Shown: positions 16,392 to 25,560 of the stretch, piece after piece
Position numbering within the stretch: the stretch's first letter is position 1
How the letters are laid out: each line of letters opens with the position of its first letter
Source of the DNA: SZAS-103 sp038323475
GTDB lineage: Bacteria; Pseudomonadota; Gammaproteobacteria; Xanthomonadales; Xanthomonadaceae
NCBI GenBank assembly: GCA_038323475.1
Contig: JBBQHA010000003.1
Coordinates: 1 to 62,211, forward strand
Direction: 5' to 3'
Length of the DNA: 62,211 nucleotides
The notes under the pieces: generated by a model
What the model was told of the DNA's origin: nothing
Seen by the model: the letters and a program-made list of their open reading frames with translations, nothing else
Database searches by the model: none
Made by a program: the position numbers and the translations under genes

Positions 16392-19022
16392 ATGAATTCC
16401 GAATTCCGCAAGCCGCTGCCCGGCACCGGCCTCGACTGGTTCGACGCGCGCGCCGCGGTCGACGCGATCAGGCCTGGCGCCTGGGAGACGCTTCCTTATA
16501 CGTCGCGCGTGCACGCGGAAAACATCGTGCGGCGCGCCGATCCTTTGCTGCGCGACGCGTACCTGACGCAGTTCATCGAGCGACGGCGCGACCTCGACTT
16601 CCCATGGTTTCCAGCCCGGGTGGTCTGCCACGACATCCTCGGCCAGACCGCGCTCGTGGATCTTGCGGGTTTACGGGACGCCATCGCCGACATGGGCGGC
16701 GATCCGGCGCAGGTCAATCCGGTGGTGCCGACCCAGTTGATCGTCGACCACTCGCTCGCGGTCGAATGGGGCGGGAATGATCCGAATGCGTTCGCGAAGA
16801 ACCGCGCGATCGAGGATCGCCGCAACGCGGACCGGTTCCACTTCATCGAGTGGACGAAGCGTGCGTTCCACAACGTCGACGTGATCCCGCCGGGCAACGG
16901 GATCATGCACCAGATCAACCTGGAGAAAATGAGCCCGGTGGTCGGCGTGGAACATACTGATAACGGCGTGGGCGTGGCCTATCCGGATACCTGCGTGGGG
17001 ACCGACAGCCATACGCCGCACGTGGACGCGCTCGGCGTGATCGCGGTCGGCGTGGGCGGGCTGGAGGCCGAGAGCGTGATGCTCGGCCGCGCATCGTGGA
17101 TGCGGCTGCCCGAGATCATCGGTGTCCAGTTGCAAGGCCGCCCCGCGCCCGGCATCACCGCGACCGACATCGTGCTCGCGCTGACCGAATTCCTGCGCAA
17201 GGGGAAAGTCGTCGGCGCCTACCTCGAGTTCTTCGGCGAGGGTGCGACGGCACTGACCCTGGGCGACCGCGCGACAATCTCGAACATGACCCCGGAGTTC
17301 GGGGCGACCGCGGCGTTGTTTTCCATCGACGAGCAGACCTTGACCTATCTGCGCCTGACCGGGCGCGAGGACGCGCAGGTACGCCTGGTCGAGGTTTACG
17401 CGAAGCAGGCCGGGTTGTGGTCGGACACTTTGCGCGCCGTGCAATACGATCGCACGCTGTCCTTTGACCTGTCGGCAGTTGTGCGCACGATGGCCGGACC
17501 GTCGAATCCGCATGCGCGCGTGGCCACCAGCGATTTGGCGGCGCGCGGGATCGCCGACGAGGCCAAGCTGCAGGCCGGCCTCGCCGAGCAGGCGCAGGGA
17601 TTGATGCCCGACGGCGCGGTGATTATCGCCGCGATCACCAGTTGCACCAACACATCCAACCCGCGCAACGTGATCGCCGCGGGCCTGCTCGCGCGCAACG
17701 CGAATGCGCGGGGCCTGCTGCGCAAGCCGTGGGTGAAGTCGTCGCTGGCGCCCGGCTCCAAGACCGTGCAGCTCTACCTCGAAGAAGCCGGCTTGCTGAC
17801 GGAGCTTGAAAAGCTCGGCTTCGGCATCGTCGGTTTCGCCTGCACGACCTGCAACGGCATGAGCGGCGCGCTCGACCCGGCGATCCAGCAGGAAATCGTC
17901 GCGCGCGACCTGTATGCGACGGCGGTGCTGTCGGGCAACCGAAATTTCGACGGCCGCATCCACCCGTACGCAAAGCAGGCTTTCCTGGCTTCACCGCCGC
18001 TCGTGATTGCCTATGCGATCGCCGGCACGATCCGCTTCGACATCGAAAAGGACGTGTTGGGCCACGATGCGCAAGGGCAAGAGGTGCGGCTGGCGGACAT
18101 CTGGCCGGACGACGCCGAGATCGATGCGGTCGTGCGCAGCCACGTGAAGCCTGAGCAGTTCCGCCGCGTCTACGAGCCGATGTTCCGGCGCGTCGCCGGG
18201 ACCGGCGGCGCGATCAGTCCCTTGTATGCATGGCGCGCGGCGAGTACCTACATCCGGCGCCCGCCGTACTGGGAAGGCGCGCTCGCCGGCGAGCGCACGC
18301 TGCGCGGGATGCGCCCGCTCGCCCTGCTGGGCGACAACATCACCACCGATCATTTGTCGCCGTCGAACGCGATCATGCTCGACAGCGCTGCCGGCGAATA
18401 CCTCGCGAAGATGGGTTTGCCCGAGGAGGACTTCAATTCCTACGCGACCCACCGCGGCGACCACCTGACCGCACAGCGCGCGACCTTCGCCAATCCGAAA
18501 CTCATCAACGAAATGGCGATCGTCGACGGAAAAGTGAAACAAGGTTCGCTTGCCCGCATCGAGCCGGAAGGCAAGGTCACGCGCATGTGGGAAGCGATCG
18601 AAACCTACATGGAGCGCAAGCAGCCGCTGATCATCGTGGCTGGCGCCGACTACGGCCAGGGCAGCTCGCGCGATTGGGCCGCCAAGGGCGTGCGGTTGGC
18701 CGGCGTGGAGGCGATCGTCGCTGAAGGCTTCGAACGCATTCACCGCACCAACCTGGTCGGCATGGGCGTGTTGCCGCTCGAGTTCAAGGTCGGCACGAAT
18801 CGCGGCACGCTCGCGCTCGACGGCACCGAGACCTTCGACGTCGTCGGCGAACGCGCGCCACGCACCGACCTCACGCTGGTCATCCATCGCCGCAACGGCG
18901 AACGCGTCGAGGCGGTCGTGACCTGCCGCCTGGACACCGCCGAGGAACTCGCGATCTATGAGGCCGGCGGCGTGCTGCAGCGCTTCGCGCAGGATTTCCT
19001 CGAAGCCACGCGCGCGGCCTGA
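16392..19022 (+). CDS. acnD: Fe/S-dependent 2-methylcitrate dehydratase
   Basis: Aconitase-family enzyme of 876 residues that dehydrates 2-methylcitrate to 2-methyl-aconitate in organisms with PrpF. It contains VPTQLIVDHSL, the cluster Cys in ITSCTNTSNPRN and the pair in FACTTCNG, and a C-terminal swivel domain with DYGQGSSRDWAAKG. The AcnA-type layout and the following prpF identify it as AcnD rather than a second aconitase A. The start MNSEFRKPLPGT matches family members. It overlaps the most upstream possible prpF start by 1 nt and is first in an acnD-prpF-prpD unit. The interval 16126-16391 to fadH must hold both promoters, but no convincing -35/-10 pair was seen. Confidence 0.94.
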   Translation: MNSEFRKPLPGTGLDWFDARAAVDAIRPGAWETLPYTSRVHAENIVRRADPLLRDAYLTQFIERRRDLDFPWFPARVVCHDILGQTALVDLAGLRDAIADMGGDPAQVNPVVPTQLIVDHSLAVEWGGNDPNAFAKNRAIEDRRNADRFHFIEWTKRAFHNVDVIPPGNGIMHQINLEKMSPVVGVEHTDNGVGVAYPDTCVGTDSHTPHVDALGVIAVGVGGLEAESVMLGRASWMRLPEIIGVQLQGRPAPGITATDIVLALTEFLRKGKVVGAYLEFFGEGATALTLGDRATISNMTPEFGATAALFSIDEQTLTYLRLTGREDAQVRLVEVYAKQAGLWSDTLRAVQYDRTLSFDLSAVVRTMAGPSNPHARVATSDLAARGIADEAKLQAGLAEQAQGLMPDGAVIIAAITSCTNTSNPRNVIAAGLLARNANARGLLRKPWVKSSLAPGSKTVQLYLEEAGLLTELEKLGFGIVGFACTTCNGMSGALDPAIQQEIVARDLYATAVLSGNRNFDGRIHPYAKQAFLASPPLVIAYAIAGTIRFDIEKDVLGHDAQGQEVRLADIWPDDAEIDAVVRSHVKPEQFRRVYEPMFRRVAGTGGAISPLYAWRAASTYIRRPPYWEGALAGERTLRGMRPLALLGDNITTDHLSPSNAIMLDSAAGEYLAKMGLPEEDFNSYATHRGDHLTAQRATFANPKLINEMAIVDGKVKQGSLARIEPEGKVTRMWEAIETYMERKQPLIIVAGADYGQGSSRDWAAKGVRLAGVEAIVAEGFERIHRTNLVGMGVLPLEFKVGTNRGTLALDGTETFDVVGERAPRTDLTLVIHRRNGERVEAVVTCRLDTAEELAIYEAGGVLQRFAQDFLEATRAA

Positions 19023-19054
19023 TGGCTTCCACCACACATTCCGGAACCGTAACG

Positions 19055-20260
19055 ATGTCGATACTGCCGCAGATCAGCATCCCCGCCACCTACATGCGCG
19101 GCGGTACATCGAAGGGCGTGTTCTTCCGCCTGCAGGATCTTCCGGAAGCCGCGCGCGTTCGGGGTCCTGCGCGCGATGCGCTGCTGATGCGGGTGATCGG
19201 CTCGCCGGATCCCTACGGCAAGCACACCGACGGCATGGGCGGGGCGACGTCCAGCACCAGCAAGACGGTGATCCTGTCGAAGTCCTCGGATCCGGATCAC
19301 GATGTCGATTACCTGTATGGACAGGTGTCGATCGACGCGCCATTCGTGGACTGGAGCGGCAACTGCGGGAATCTTTCCGCGGCGGTCGGCCCGTTCGCGA
19401 TCAGTGCGGGTTTCGTGGATGCGGCGCGCGTGCCGCGCGATGGCGTGTGCGCGGTGCGCATCTGGCAGGCCAACATCGGCAAGACCATCGTCGCGCACGT
19501 GCCGATGGCGAACGGCGAGGTGCAGGAAACCGGCGACTTCGAACTCGACGGCGTGACTTTCCCCGCAGCCGAAATCATCCTCGAATTCGTCGAGCCGGCC
19601 GATGAAGGCGAGGGCGGCGCGATGTTTCCCACCGGGAATCTTGTCGATGAACTCGACGTGCCGGGCGTGGGCGTGTTGCAGGCGACGCTGATCAATGCCG
19701 GCATCCCGACGATCTTCATGGACGCATCGGCGCTCGGGTACACCGGCACCGAGTTGCAGGGTGCGATCAACGACGATCCCAAGGCACTGGCCATGTTCGA
19801 GACGATCCGTGCCCACGGCGCCCTCAGGATGGGCCTGATTTCGGACCTCGACCAGGCAGCGCGGCGCCAGCACACGCCGAAGGTCGCGATCGTTGCTCCG
19901 CCTGCGGACTATGTCGCCTCGAGCGGCAAGACCGTGCGCGCCGCCGACATCGACCTCAACGTGCGCGCCATGTCGATGGGCAAGCTGCACCACGCGATGA
20001 TGGGCACTGCGGCGGTTGCGATCGGCACGGCCGCGGCGATTCCCGGCACCCTCGTCAACCTCGCCGCAGGCGGTGGCGAACGCGAGGCGGTGCGCTTCGG
20101 TCATCCCTCCGGCACGTTGCGGGTCGGCGCGCAGGCGCGCATGGTCGAGGGCGCTTGGACGGTGAGCAAGGCGATCATGAGCCGCAGTGCGCGCGTGCTG
20201 ATGGAAGGCGCGGTTCGGGTGCCGGCGAGCGTGCTCGCGGAAGACTCCGCGGGCGGCTGA
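19055..20260 (+). CDS. prpF: 2-Methylaconitate cis-trans isomerase
   Basis: Isomerises the product of AcnD (trans- to cis-2-methylaconitate) so that aconitase can hydrate it. The PrpF family has the diaminopimelate epimerase-like fold; landmarks are PATYMRGGTSKGVFF at the N-terminus, the SGNCGN block and the GKLHHAMMGT block. The ATG at 19055 gives the usual short lead before ATYMRGG; an ATG at 19022 that overlaps the acnD stop (TGATG) is the alternative and would add 11 residues. With the chosen start the protein has 401 residues. It is followed by prpD. Confidence 0.93.
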   Translation: MSILPQISIPATYMRGGTSKGVFFRLQDLPEAARVRGPARDALLMRVIGSPDPYGKHTDGMGGATSSTSKTVILSKSSDPDHDVDYLYGQVSIDAPFVDWSGNCGNLSAAVGPFAISAGFVDAARVPRDGVCAVRIWQANIGKTIVAHVPMANGEVQETGDFELDGVTFPAAEIILEFVEPADEGEGGAMFPTGNLVDELDVPGVGVLQATLINAGIPTIFMDASALGYTGTELQGAINDDPKALAMFETIRAHGALRMGLISDLDQAARRQHTPKVAIVAPPADYVASSGKTVRAADIDLNVRAMSMGKLHHAMMGTAAVAIGTAAAIPGTLVNLAAGGGEREAVRFGHPSGTLRVGAQARMVEGAWTVSKAIMSRSARVLMEGAVRVPASVLAEDSAGG

Positions 20261-20333
20261 ATGCGCTGACGGCATGCCGTTCGAGCCTGCGGCCCCATGG
20301 CGTGCGCGTCGCAACGTGGAATGGAGCAGCTCA

Positions 20334-21785
20334 ATGGACCACCACGACATCCGCTCTGCCGTCCGCCCCGATGCCGACCAGCCGATGGTCGACATCGCCG
20401 ATTACGTCACCGGATACACGATCGATTCGCGGCAGGCGTTCGACACCGCGCGCTACATGCTGCTCGATTCGCTCGCCTGCGCGCTGCTCGCGATGAAGCA
20501 CCCGGCCTGCGTGGAGCACCTCGGGCCGATCGTCCCGGGCGCGACGCTCGCCGGCGGCGCGCGCGTGCCTGGCACGAACTTCGAACTCGACCCGGTGCAG
20601 GCGGCCTACAACATCGGCGTGCAGGTGCGCTGGCTGGACTTCAACGACACCTGGCTCGCGGCGGAGTGGGGGCATCCTTCGGACAACCTCGGCGCGATCC
20701 TCGCGGTCGCCGACTACCTCTCGCGCAAGGCCGCGCGCGAGGGCGGCGTGTCGATCACGGTGCGCGACGTGCTCGGCTGGGCGATCAAGGCCCACGAGAT
20801 CCAGGGTTGCTATGCGCTGCTGAACAGCTTCAACCGCGTCGGCCTCGACCACGTGATCCTGGTGCGACTCGCCTCCACGGCTGTGGCGACCGCGATGCTG
20901 GGCGGCAGCCACGCGCAGATCGTCAATGCGATTTCGCACAGCTGGATCGACAACGGCGCGCTGCGTACCTATCGCCACGCGCCCAACACCGGCCAGCGCA
21001 AGAGCTGGGCCGCCGGCGATGCATGTCGTCGCGCGGTGACCCACGCGCTGGACGCCGTGCGCGGCGAGCCCGGCTATCCAAGCGCGCTGAGCGCGAAGAC
21101 CTGGGGTTTCTACGATGTCGCGTTCAACGGCAAGCCGTTCAGGTTCGAACGCCCGTTCGGCAGCTATGTGATGGAAAACGTGCTGTTCAAGATCAGCTAT
21201 CCGGCCGAGTTCCACGCGCAGACCGCAGTCGAGTGCGCGATGCAACTGCACGGACAGGTCCGGGACCGGCTGGACGAGATCGAACGGATCGTGATCCACA
21301 CCCAGGAAGCCGGTATGCGCATCATCGACAAGACCGGCCCGCTGGCGAACTACGCCGACCGCGATCATTGCATCCAGTACATGGTCGCCCTGCCGCTGAT
21401 CTTCGGGCGCCTGACCGCTGACGATTATGTCGATGCAATCGCCGGAGATCCGCGCATCGACGCGCTGCGCGCGAAAACGACGGTCGCGGAGAATCCGCAA
21501 TTCACGAAGGAATATTTCGATCCCGACAAGCGCTACATCGGCAATTCGCTGCAGGTATTCTTCAGGGACGGCACTTCGACGGACATGGTGTCGATCGATT
21601 ATCCGATCGGCCACCGCAAGCGCCGTGCCGAAGGGATTCCGGTCCTGCTCGCGAAATTCGAGGCTGCCTTGCGCGGGCATCTGCCGTCGGTCCAGGTCGA
21701 TCGGATCCTGCGCCTGAGCGCCGATCCGAGGGCGCTCGACGCGACCCCGATCCAGGCCTACCTGAACGATTTTGTGACTGGCTAG
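20334..21785 (+). CDS. prpD: 2-Methylcitrate dehydratase (iron-independent)
   Basis: Dehydrates 2-methylcitrate directly to cis-2-methylaconitate. The protein is 483 residues, as in E. coli PrpD. MmgE/PrpD family landmarks are RWLDFNDTWLA(A)EWGHPSDN near residue 100, the YPAEFHAQTAVE block and the LKISYPAEF-like substrate loop. The ATG has GGAG 7 nt upstream; upstream in-frame starts lack a site. PrpD duplicates the work of AcnD plus PrpF, so this genome has both routes next to each other, as reported for some betaproteobacteria such as Ralstonia. The gene ends 159 bp before the OmpA-like gene. Confidence 0.95.
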   Translation: MDHHDIRSAVRPDADQPMVDIADYVTGYTIDSRQAFDTARYMLLDSLACALLAMKHPACVEHLGPIVPGATLAGGARVPGTNFELDPVQAAYNIGVQVRWLDFNDTWLAAEWGHPSDNLGAILAVADYLSRKAAREGGVSITVRDVLGWAIKAHEIQGCYALLNSFNRVGLDHVILVRLASTAVATAMLGGSHAQIVNAISHSWIDNGALRTYRHAPNTGQRKSWAAGDACRRAVTHALDAVRGEPGYPSALSAKTWGFYDVAFNGKPFRFERPFGSYVMENVLFKISYPAEFHAQTAVECAMQLHGQVRDRLDEIERIVIHTQEAGMRIIDKTGPLANYADRDHCIQYMVALPLIFGRLTADDYVDAIAGDPRIDALRAKTTVAENPQFTKEYFDPDKRYIGNSLQVFFRDGTSTDMVSIDYPIGHRKRRAEGIPVLLAKFEAALRGHLPSVQVDRILRLSADPRALDATPIQAYLNDFVTG

Positions 21786-21944
21786 CCAATGGTTGCGGCG
21801 GCGGAAGGAACTTGTTAGTCTTGCGTTAACGCCGTCTTTACGAGGCTGTCTCCATGGGTCGGTGCGGTCAGGCGTGCGCGCAATCGTCCGGAAAGAATCA
21901 CAGGGTTCTGCAAGCCTTCTAGTCGTTTTACAAGGAGTTCCAAC

Positions 21945-23036
21945 ATGAAGAAGCAAATCCTCGGCCTCGCCCTTCTCGGTGCGATTGGCGCGGCTCAGGC
22001 CGCAATGGCGCAAGAGTACGACGACCGTTGGTACCTCGACGGCACGATCGGCATGAATTTCCAGGACAACGCGCGTCTGACCAACAACGCGCCTTACCTC
22101 ATGTTCGGCATCGGCAAGCCGATTTCCCCCGAGTGGTCGCTGGAACTGAATGCGAATTACCTGAACGCGCATCAGACCAAGAACCAGAATCTGTGGTGGA
22201 GCCAGTACGGCGTGTCGCTCGATGCGATCTATCACTTCCGCAAGGAAGGCCGTAACTGGAATCCGTACCTGCGCATGGGCCTTGGCTGGCAGCGTTCCGA
22301 AGAGGAATACAGGACGTTGAATCCTGTCACTTCGCCCGCAAGGCGCAGCAACGACGAGTTCGCCACCACGTTCGGCGCCGGTCTCGAAGCTCAGTACGGT
22401 CGCTACGGCATGCGTGCCGAAGTCGGAGCGCGCTGGGATGCCGACAACAACAGCGTGCTTGCACCGAACAAGGCGTATTTCACCGACCTGCTCGCATCCG
22501 TTGGCGTGACCGTGGCGCTTGGCCCGGAGCCGATCAAGGCTGTCGAGCCGGCACCGGCACCTGCACCGACCTGCGCCGACAAGGATTCCGACGGCGACGG
22601 CGTGAACGATTGCAACGACAAGTGCCCGAGCTCGCCGGCTGGCCAGACCGTTGGTCCGGACGGTTGCCCGGTCCCGGTCACGATCGATCTGCGTGGCGTG
22701 AACTTCGATTTCGACAAGTCCACCCTGCGTCCTGACGCGGTTGCGATCCTGAATGAAGCGATCGAAGTGCTCAAGAAGTATCCCGAGCTGAAGGTCGAGG
22801 TTGCCGGTCATACCGACTCGAAGGGTACCGACGAGTACAACCAGAAGCTGTCCGATCGCCGCGCCAAGGCTGTGTACGACTACCTGACGAGCAACGGCAT
22901 CGATGCCGGTCGCCTGGTTGGTCCGCACGGTTACGGTGAGACCCACCCGATTGCGCCGAACACCAACCCGGATGGTTCGGATAATCCGGAAGGCCGCGCG
23001 CAGAATCGTCGTACCGAGCTGAACGTCCAGAACTAA
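21945..23036 (+). CDS. OmpA-family outer membrane porin
   Basis: Major-type outer membrane protein, 363 residues. A signal peptide ends AAMA (about residue 22). Residues 25-200 form a beta-barrel-like strand pattern; then comes a Pro/Ala hinge (VEPAPAPAP), a calcium-binding thrombospondin type 3-like stretch (DKDSDGDGVNDCNDKCP), and an OmpA-like peptidoglycan-binding domain beginning VNFDFDKSTLRPDA with the NxxLSxxRA-like KLSDRRAKAVYDYL motif. An AAGGAG site sits 8 nt before the ATG. Codon use is unusually regular (fewer rare codons than neighbours), consistent with high expression. The 159-bp leader contains TTGTTA at 21812 with a poor -10 partner, so the promoter is uncertain. Confidence 0.95.
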   Translation: MKKQILGLALLGAIGAAQAAMAQEYDDRWYLDGTIGMNFQDNARLTNNAPYLMFGIGKPISPEWSLELNANYLNAHQTKNQNLWWSQYGVSLDAIYHFRKEGRNWNPYLRMGLGWQRSEEEYRTLNPVTSPARRSNDEFATTFGAGLEAQYGRYGMRAEVGARWDADNNSVLAPNKAYFTDLLASVGVTVALGPEPIKAVEPAPAPAPTCADKDSDGDGVNDCNDKCPSSPAGQTVGPDGCPVPVTIDLRGVNFDFDKSTLRPDAVAILNEAIEVLKKYPELKVEVAGHTDSKGTDEYNQKLSDRRAKAVYDYLTSNGIDAGRLVGPHGYGETHPIAPNTNPDGSDNPEGRAQNRRTELNVQN

Positions 23037-23058
23037 CGGACGCAGTTCATGAAGTGAT

Positions 23059-23091
23059 CGAAGCCCGGCCTAGTGCCGGGCTTCGTTTTTT
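23059..23091 (+). terminator. Intrinsic terminator after the OmpA-like gene
   Basis: A perfect 11-bp stem (23059-23069 with 23075-23085, core AAGCCCGGC) with a 5-nt loop CTAGT is followed by six T. It lies 22 nt after the stop codon. Confidence 0.97.
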
Positions 23092-23183
23092 GGTGCGCCC
23101 GGCAGGGCCTGCATACCCGCGCTTGTATCGCCCGTCCAAGCTTCCTACACTCGGGTCCTGAATCGCCCAAGCGGGAAACTGCA

Positions 23184-23648
23184 ATGCGCAATGAACGTCG
23201 TCTCGCAATCGCGCTCCTCGCTTCCATGATCGCCGCTCCAGCGTTCGCAATGCCCGATTGCTCGGTGAAGTCGGTGCCGCAGCCATTGCCGCTGCGGCCG
23301 ACTGCGTTGCCGCCGCTCAGCGCGGAACTCCCCGGAAGCGGGCGCCAACTCGGCGCGCCGGATGGCGTGCTGGCTTATGCGAGCAACGAGGAGCAGGCGG
23401 TGGATCGCGTGCTGTTGCGGTTGCGCCTGGAAGGCTGCCAGAACGTCTCGCAGGCCGCCGGATACGTACCGCGCACCAAGTGGGACAATTCGCCGTACCG
23501 GTTCAGTGCCGGTGGCGACGGCAAGAAATTCACGGCAGCCGAATTCTCGGCGTGGATGGAATCCAAGGGTATCCATGTTTCGAAGGGAGCGCCCCAGCCG
23601 ATGCCAGCCGCACCGGCATCCCCGCCGCTATCGCCGGACGGCAAATAA
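23184..23648 (+). CDS. Small secreted protein of unknown function
   Basis: The 154-residue product has a clear signal peptide (MRNERRLAIALLASMIAAPAFA) and a mature part with one Cys near the start and one in the middle (LEGCQN), which could form a disulphide. The C-terminus is Pro/Ala-rich. No family was recognised. The ATG at 23184 is chosen because it begins the signal; an in-frame ATG at 23073 lies within the ompA terminator and is rejected. It is isolated between the ompA terminator and the converging lipid operon. Confidence 0.7.
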   Translation: MRNERRLAIALLASMIAAPAFAMPDCSVKSVPQPLPLRPTALPPLSAELPGSGRQLGAPDGVLAYASNEEQAVDRVLLRLRLEGCQNVSQAAGYVPRTKWDNSPYRFSAGGDGKKFTAAEFSAWMESKGIHVSKGAPQPMPAAPASPPLSPDGK

Positions 23649-23678
23649 GCAAGGCGCGCGGACTGCGCCGGAATCGTT

Positions 23679-24707
23679 TCAGCGTTTGTCGAAGCGGTAG
23701 TGAGCGACCAGCCATTCGTTGCCGTCGAGGTAGCCGAACAGTTCCGCGCAAGCCATCCAGAACATCCGCCAGCGCTGGCTCCAGATGCCGGCGTTTTCGG
23801 CGCCATACACCGCGCCGAGGATTTTCATCACTTCATCGCCGTGCGCGTCCTGGTTCGCGAGCCAGTGATCCGCGGTGCGCTGGTAGTGCGTGCCCGGCAC
23901 CAGCCAGCGTTCGCGCAGCACCAGGTCGTCCTGGAAGTGCAGGAGCGTATCGGCCGAGGGCATCAGTCCCCCGGTGAAGAAATGCCGCGCCATCCAGTCG
24001 TCATTGCCTTCGTCCTCGAAGGGATACATCAGGTAGCGATGGCAGAAGACGTGCGTGAACAGGCTGCCGTCGTCTTCCAGCCAGCCGGCGATGCGCTCGA
24101 ACAACAAGCGGTAGTTGCGCACGTGTTCGAACATCTCCACCGATACCACGCGATCGAAACGCGCATCGAGCTGCAACTGGTTGACGTCGCGCGTGAGGAT
24201 CTCGACGTTGCCGAAACCGCTTTCGCGGCAGCGCGCGAGGATGTGTTCGCGCTGGCTCGCCGAATTCGACACGCCGGTAATGCGCGCGTTCGGATAATGT
24301 TCGGCCATCCACAATGTCAGCGAACCCCAGCCGCAACCGAGTTCGAGGATGCGTTGCCCGTCGGCAAGTCCCGCGCGCTCGCCGTAGATCGCGAGCATCG
24401 CCTCTTCAGCCTGGTCCAGCGATTCGCTGCCGGTCGGGTAATAGCAGCCGCTGTATTTCAGGCGCTTGCCCAGGCACAACTGGAAGAACGCCGTCGGCAC
24501 TTCGTAGTGCTGGCGGTTCGCGGCAGCGGTTTCGATCGCGAGCGGACTGTTGCGCAGTTCGACGAGGCGCCGACGGAAATTCGCATCCGCCGCAGCGACA
24601 TCGTCGGCGTGTTCCTGGCGCAGGCGATCGGCGCACAGCCGACGGATGCCGACGCGGGTCAGCGCATCGGGAATGCGCCCGTTTTCGCAAAGGGAAATCA
24701 GCGACAT
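23679..24707 (-). CDS. Cyclopropane-fatty-acid synthase-like methyltransferase (second copy)
   Basis: SAM-dependent methyltransferase of the cyclopropane/mycolic acid synthase family, 342 residues. The SAM motif is ILELGCGWGSLTLWMA, preceded by YPTGSESLDQAE and followed by VSVEMFEHVRNY. It is shorter than canonical Cfa because the N-terminal lipid-binding domain is mostly missing, and it differs clearly from the paralogue encoded at 26093-27388. It is the last gene of the seven-gene lipid operon, 22 bp after DUF1295. The family transfers a methylene or methyl group to acyl-chain double bonds; the product here is not known. Confidence 0.85.
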   Translation of the reverse strand: MSLISLCENGRIPDALTRVGIRRLCADRLRQEHADDVAAADANFRRRLVELRNSPLAIETAAANRQHYEVPTAFFQLCLGKRLKYSGCYYPTGSESLDQAEEAMLAIYGERAGLADGQRILELGCGWGSLTLWMAEHYPNARITGVSNSASQREHILARCRESGFGNVEILTRDVNQLQLDARFDRVVSVEMFEHVRNYRLLFERIAGWLEDDGSLFTHVFCHRYLMYPFEDEGNDDWMARHFFTGGLMPSADTLLHFQDDLVLRERWLVPGTHYQRTADHWLANQDAHGDEVMKILGAVYGAENAGIWSQRWRMFWMACAELFGYLDGNEWLVAHYRFDKR

Positions 24708-24729
24708 CGTTGGTCTCGCAGCAGGCGTG

Positions 24730-25560
24730 TCAGTTGTTCGTATGGGCCGGTGCGCCGCGGCGCGGCGGCCTCGGAAAGAACGCGCCGACCTCGCGCTGGT
24801 ACGCGCGGTAGTCGTCGCCGCGCGAGCGCAGCGATTGCGCCTCGGTGTAGGGAATGCCGGTCACGCGATAGAGGAACGCGAACATCAGCGCAGGCCCGGA
24901 CAACGCGAGCCATCCCGCCGGGGCGCCGATCGCGAGCAACGCATACGCGAACCAGTGCAGCCATTCGAAGAAGTAGGTCGGATGCCGCGACCATGCCCAC
25001 AACCCGCGGCGGCAGGTCGTGCCCTTGTTCGCGGGATCGGCGACCCAAGCGGCGAGCTGCCGGTCGGCGATGCTTTCGCCGCCGACCGCGAGCAGCCATA
25101 TTGCGATCGCGGCGATGGTCCAGATCGTGAAGGCATCGATCGGGTTTGCCGCGGCGACCAGCAGCGGCAACGCGAACAGCGTCACGATCACGGCCTGCGC
25201 CTGGAAGAACAGGAAGAACTTGCCCTGGTGTCCCTGCCAGTGCTGGCGCAGGAAGTCGTAGCGACCATCCTCGGGCCTGTTGTGCACGCGTACGAACAGG
25301 TGGTGCGCCAACCGCAGCGCCCACGCGGCGACCATCGCGCCGACCAGGCAACGTACCAACAGCGAACCATGGCTGCCAATTGCGACCGCAACGGCCATCA
25401 GGCCCATCATTGCGGCCCATGCGACATCCACATAACCGATGTTGCCCGCACGGCGCGCATACGCCCACACCCCGGCCATCGCGATCGTACTGCCCAGCCA
25501 GATCAACGGCAGCAGGCGCCATGCGATCGCGTGCGCCGCGGCGTCGATCGCAACCGTCAT
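24730..25560 (-). CDS. DUF1295 membrane protein (steroid 5-alpha-reductase/ICMT-like)
   Basis: Integral membrane protein of 276 residues with about seven hydrophobic segments. The C-terminal half carries the family motif GLWAWSRHPTYFFEWLHW, followed by GIPYTEAQSLRSRGDDYRAYQ, typical of the 3-oxo-5-alpha-steroid 4-dehydrogenase-like DUF1295 group, which is related to sterol reductases and isoprenylcysteine methyltransferases. The ATG overlaps the upstream DUF2878 stop (ATGA). In this operon it is a candidate NADPH-dependent reductase or methyltransferase acting on a membrane lipid; that role is inferred. Confidence 0.85.
   Translation of the reverse strand: MTVAIDAAAHAIAWRLLPLIWLGSTIAMAGVWAYARRAGNIGYVDVAWAAMMGLMAVAVAIGSHGSLLVRCLVGAMVAAWALRLAHHLFVRVHNRPEDGRYDFLRQHWQGHQGKFFLFFQAQAVIVTLFALPLLVAAANPIDAFTIWTIAAIAIWLLAVGGESIADRQLAAWVADPANKGTTCRRGLWAWSRHPTYFFEWLHWFAYALLAIGAPAGWLALSGPALMFAFLYRVTGIPYTEAQSLRSRGDDYRAYQREVGAFFPRPPRRGAPAHTNN

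Noticed and set aside
14089..16395. 768-codon plus-strand open frame
   Set aside because: Antisense of fadH, which has complete family motifs on the other strand.
21786..21944. Sigma-70 promoter of the OmpA-like gene (TTGTTA at 21812)
   Set aside because: The matching -10 hexamer is poor, so the promoter is not listed as a feature.
20331..22946. 871-codon minus-strand open frame
   Set aside because: Spans the antisense of prpD and the OmpA-like gene, including the intergenic region, so it cannot be a real gene alongside them.
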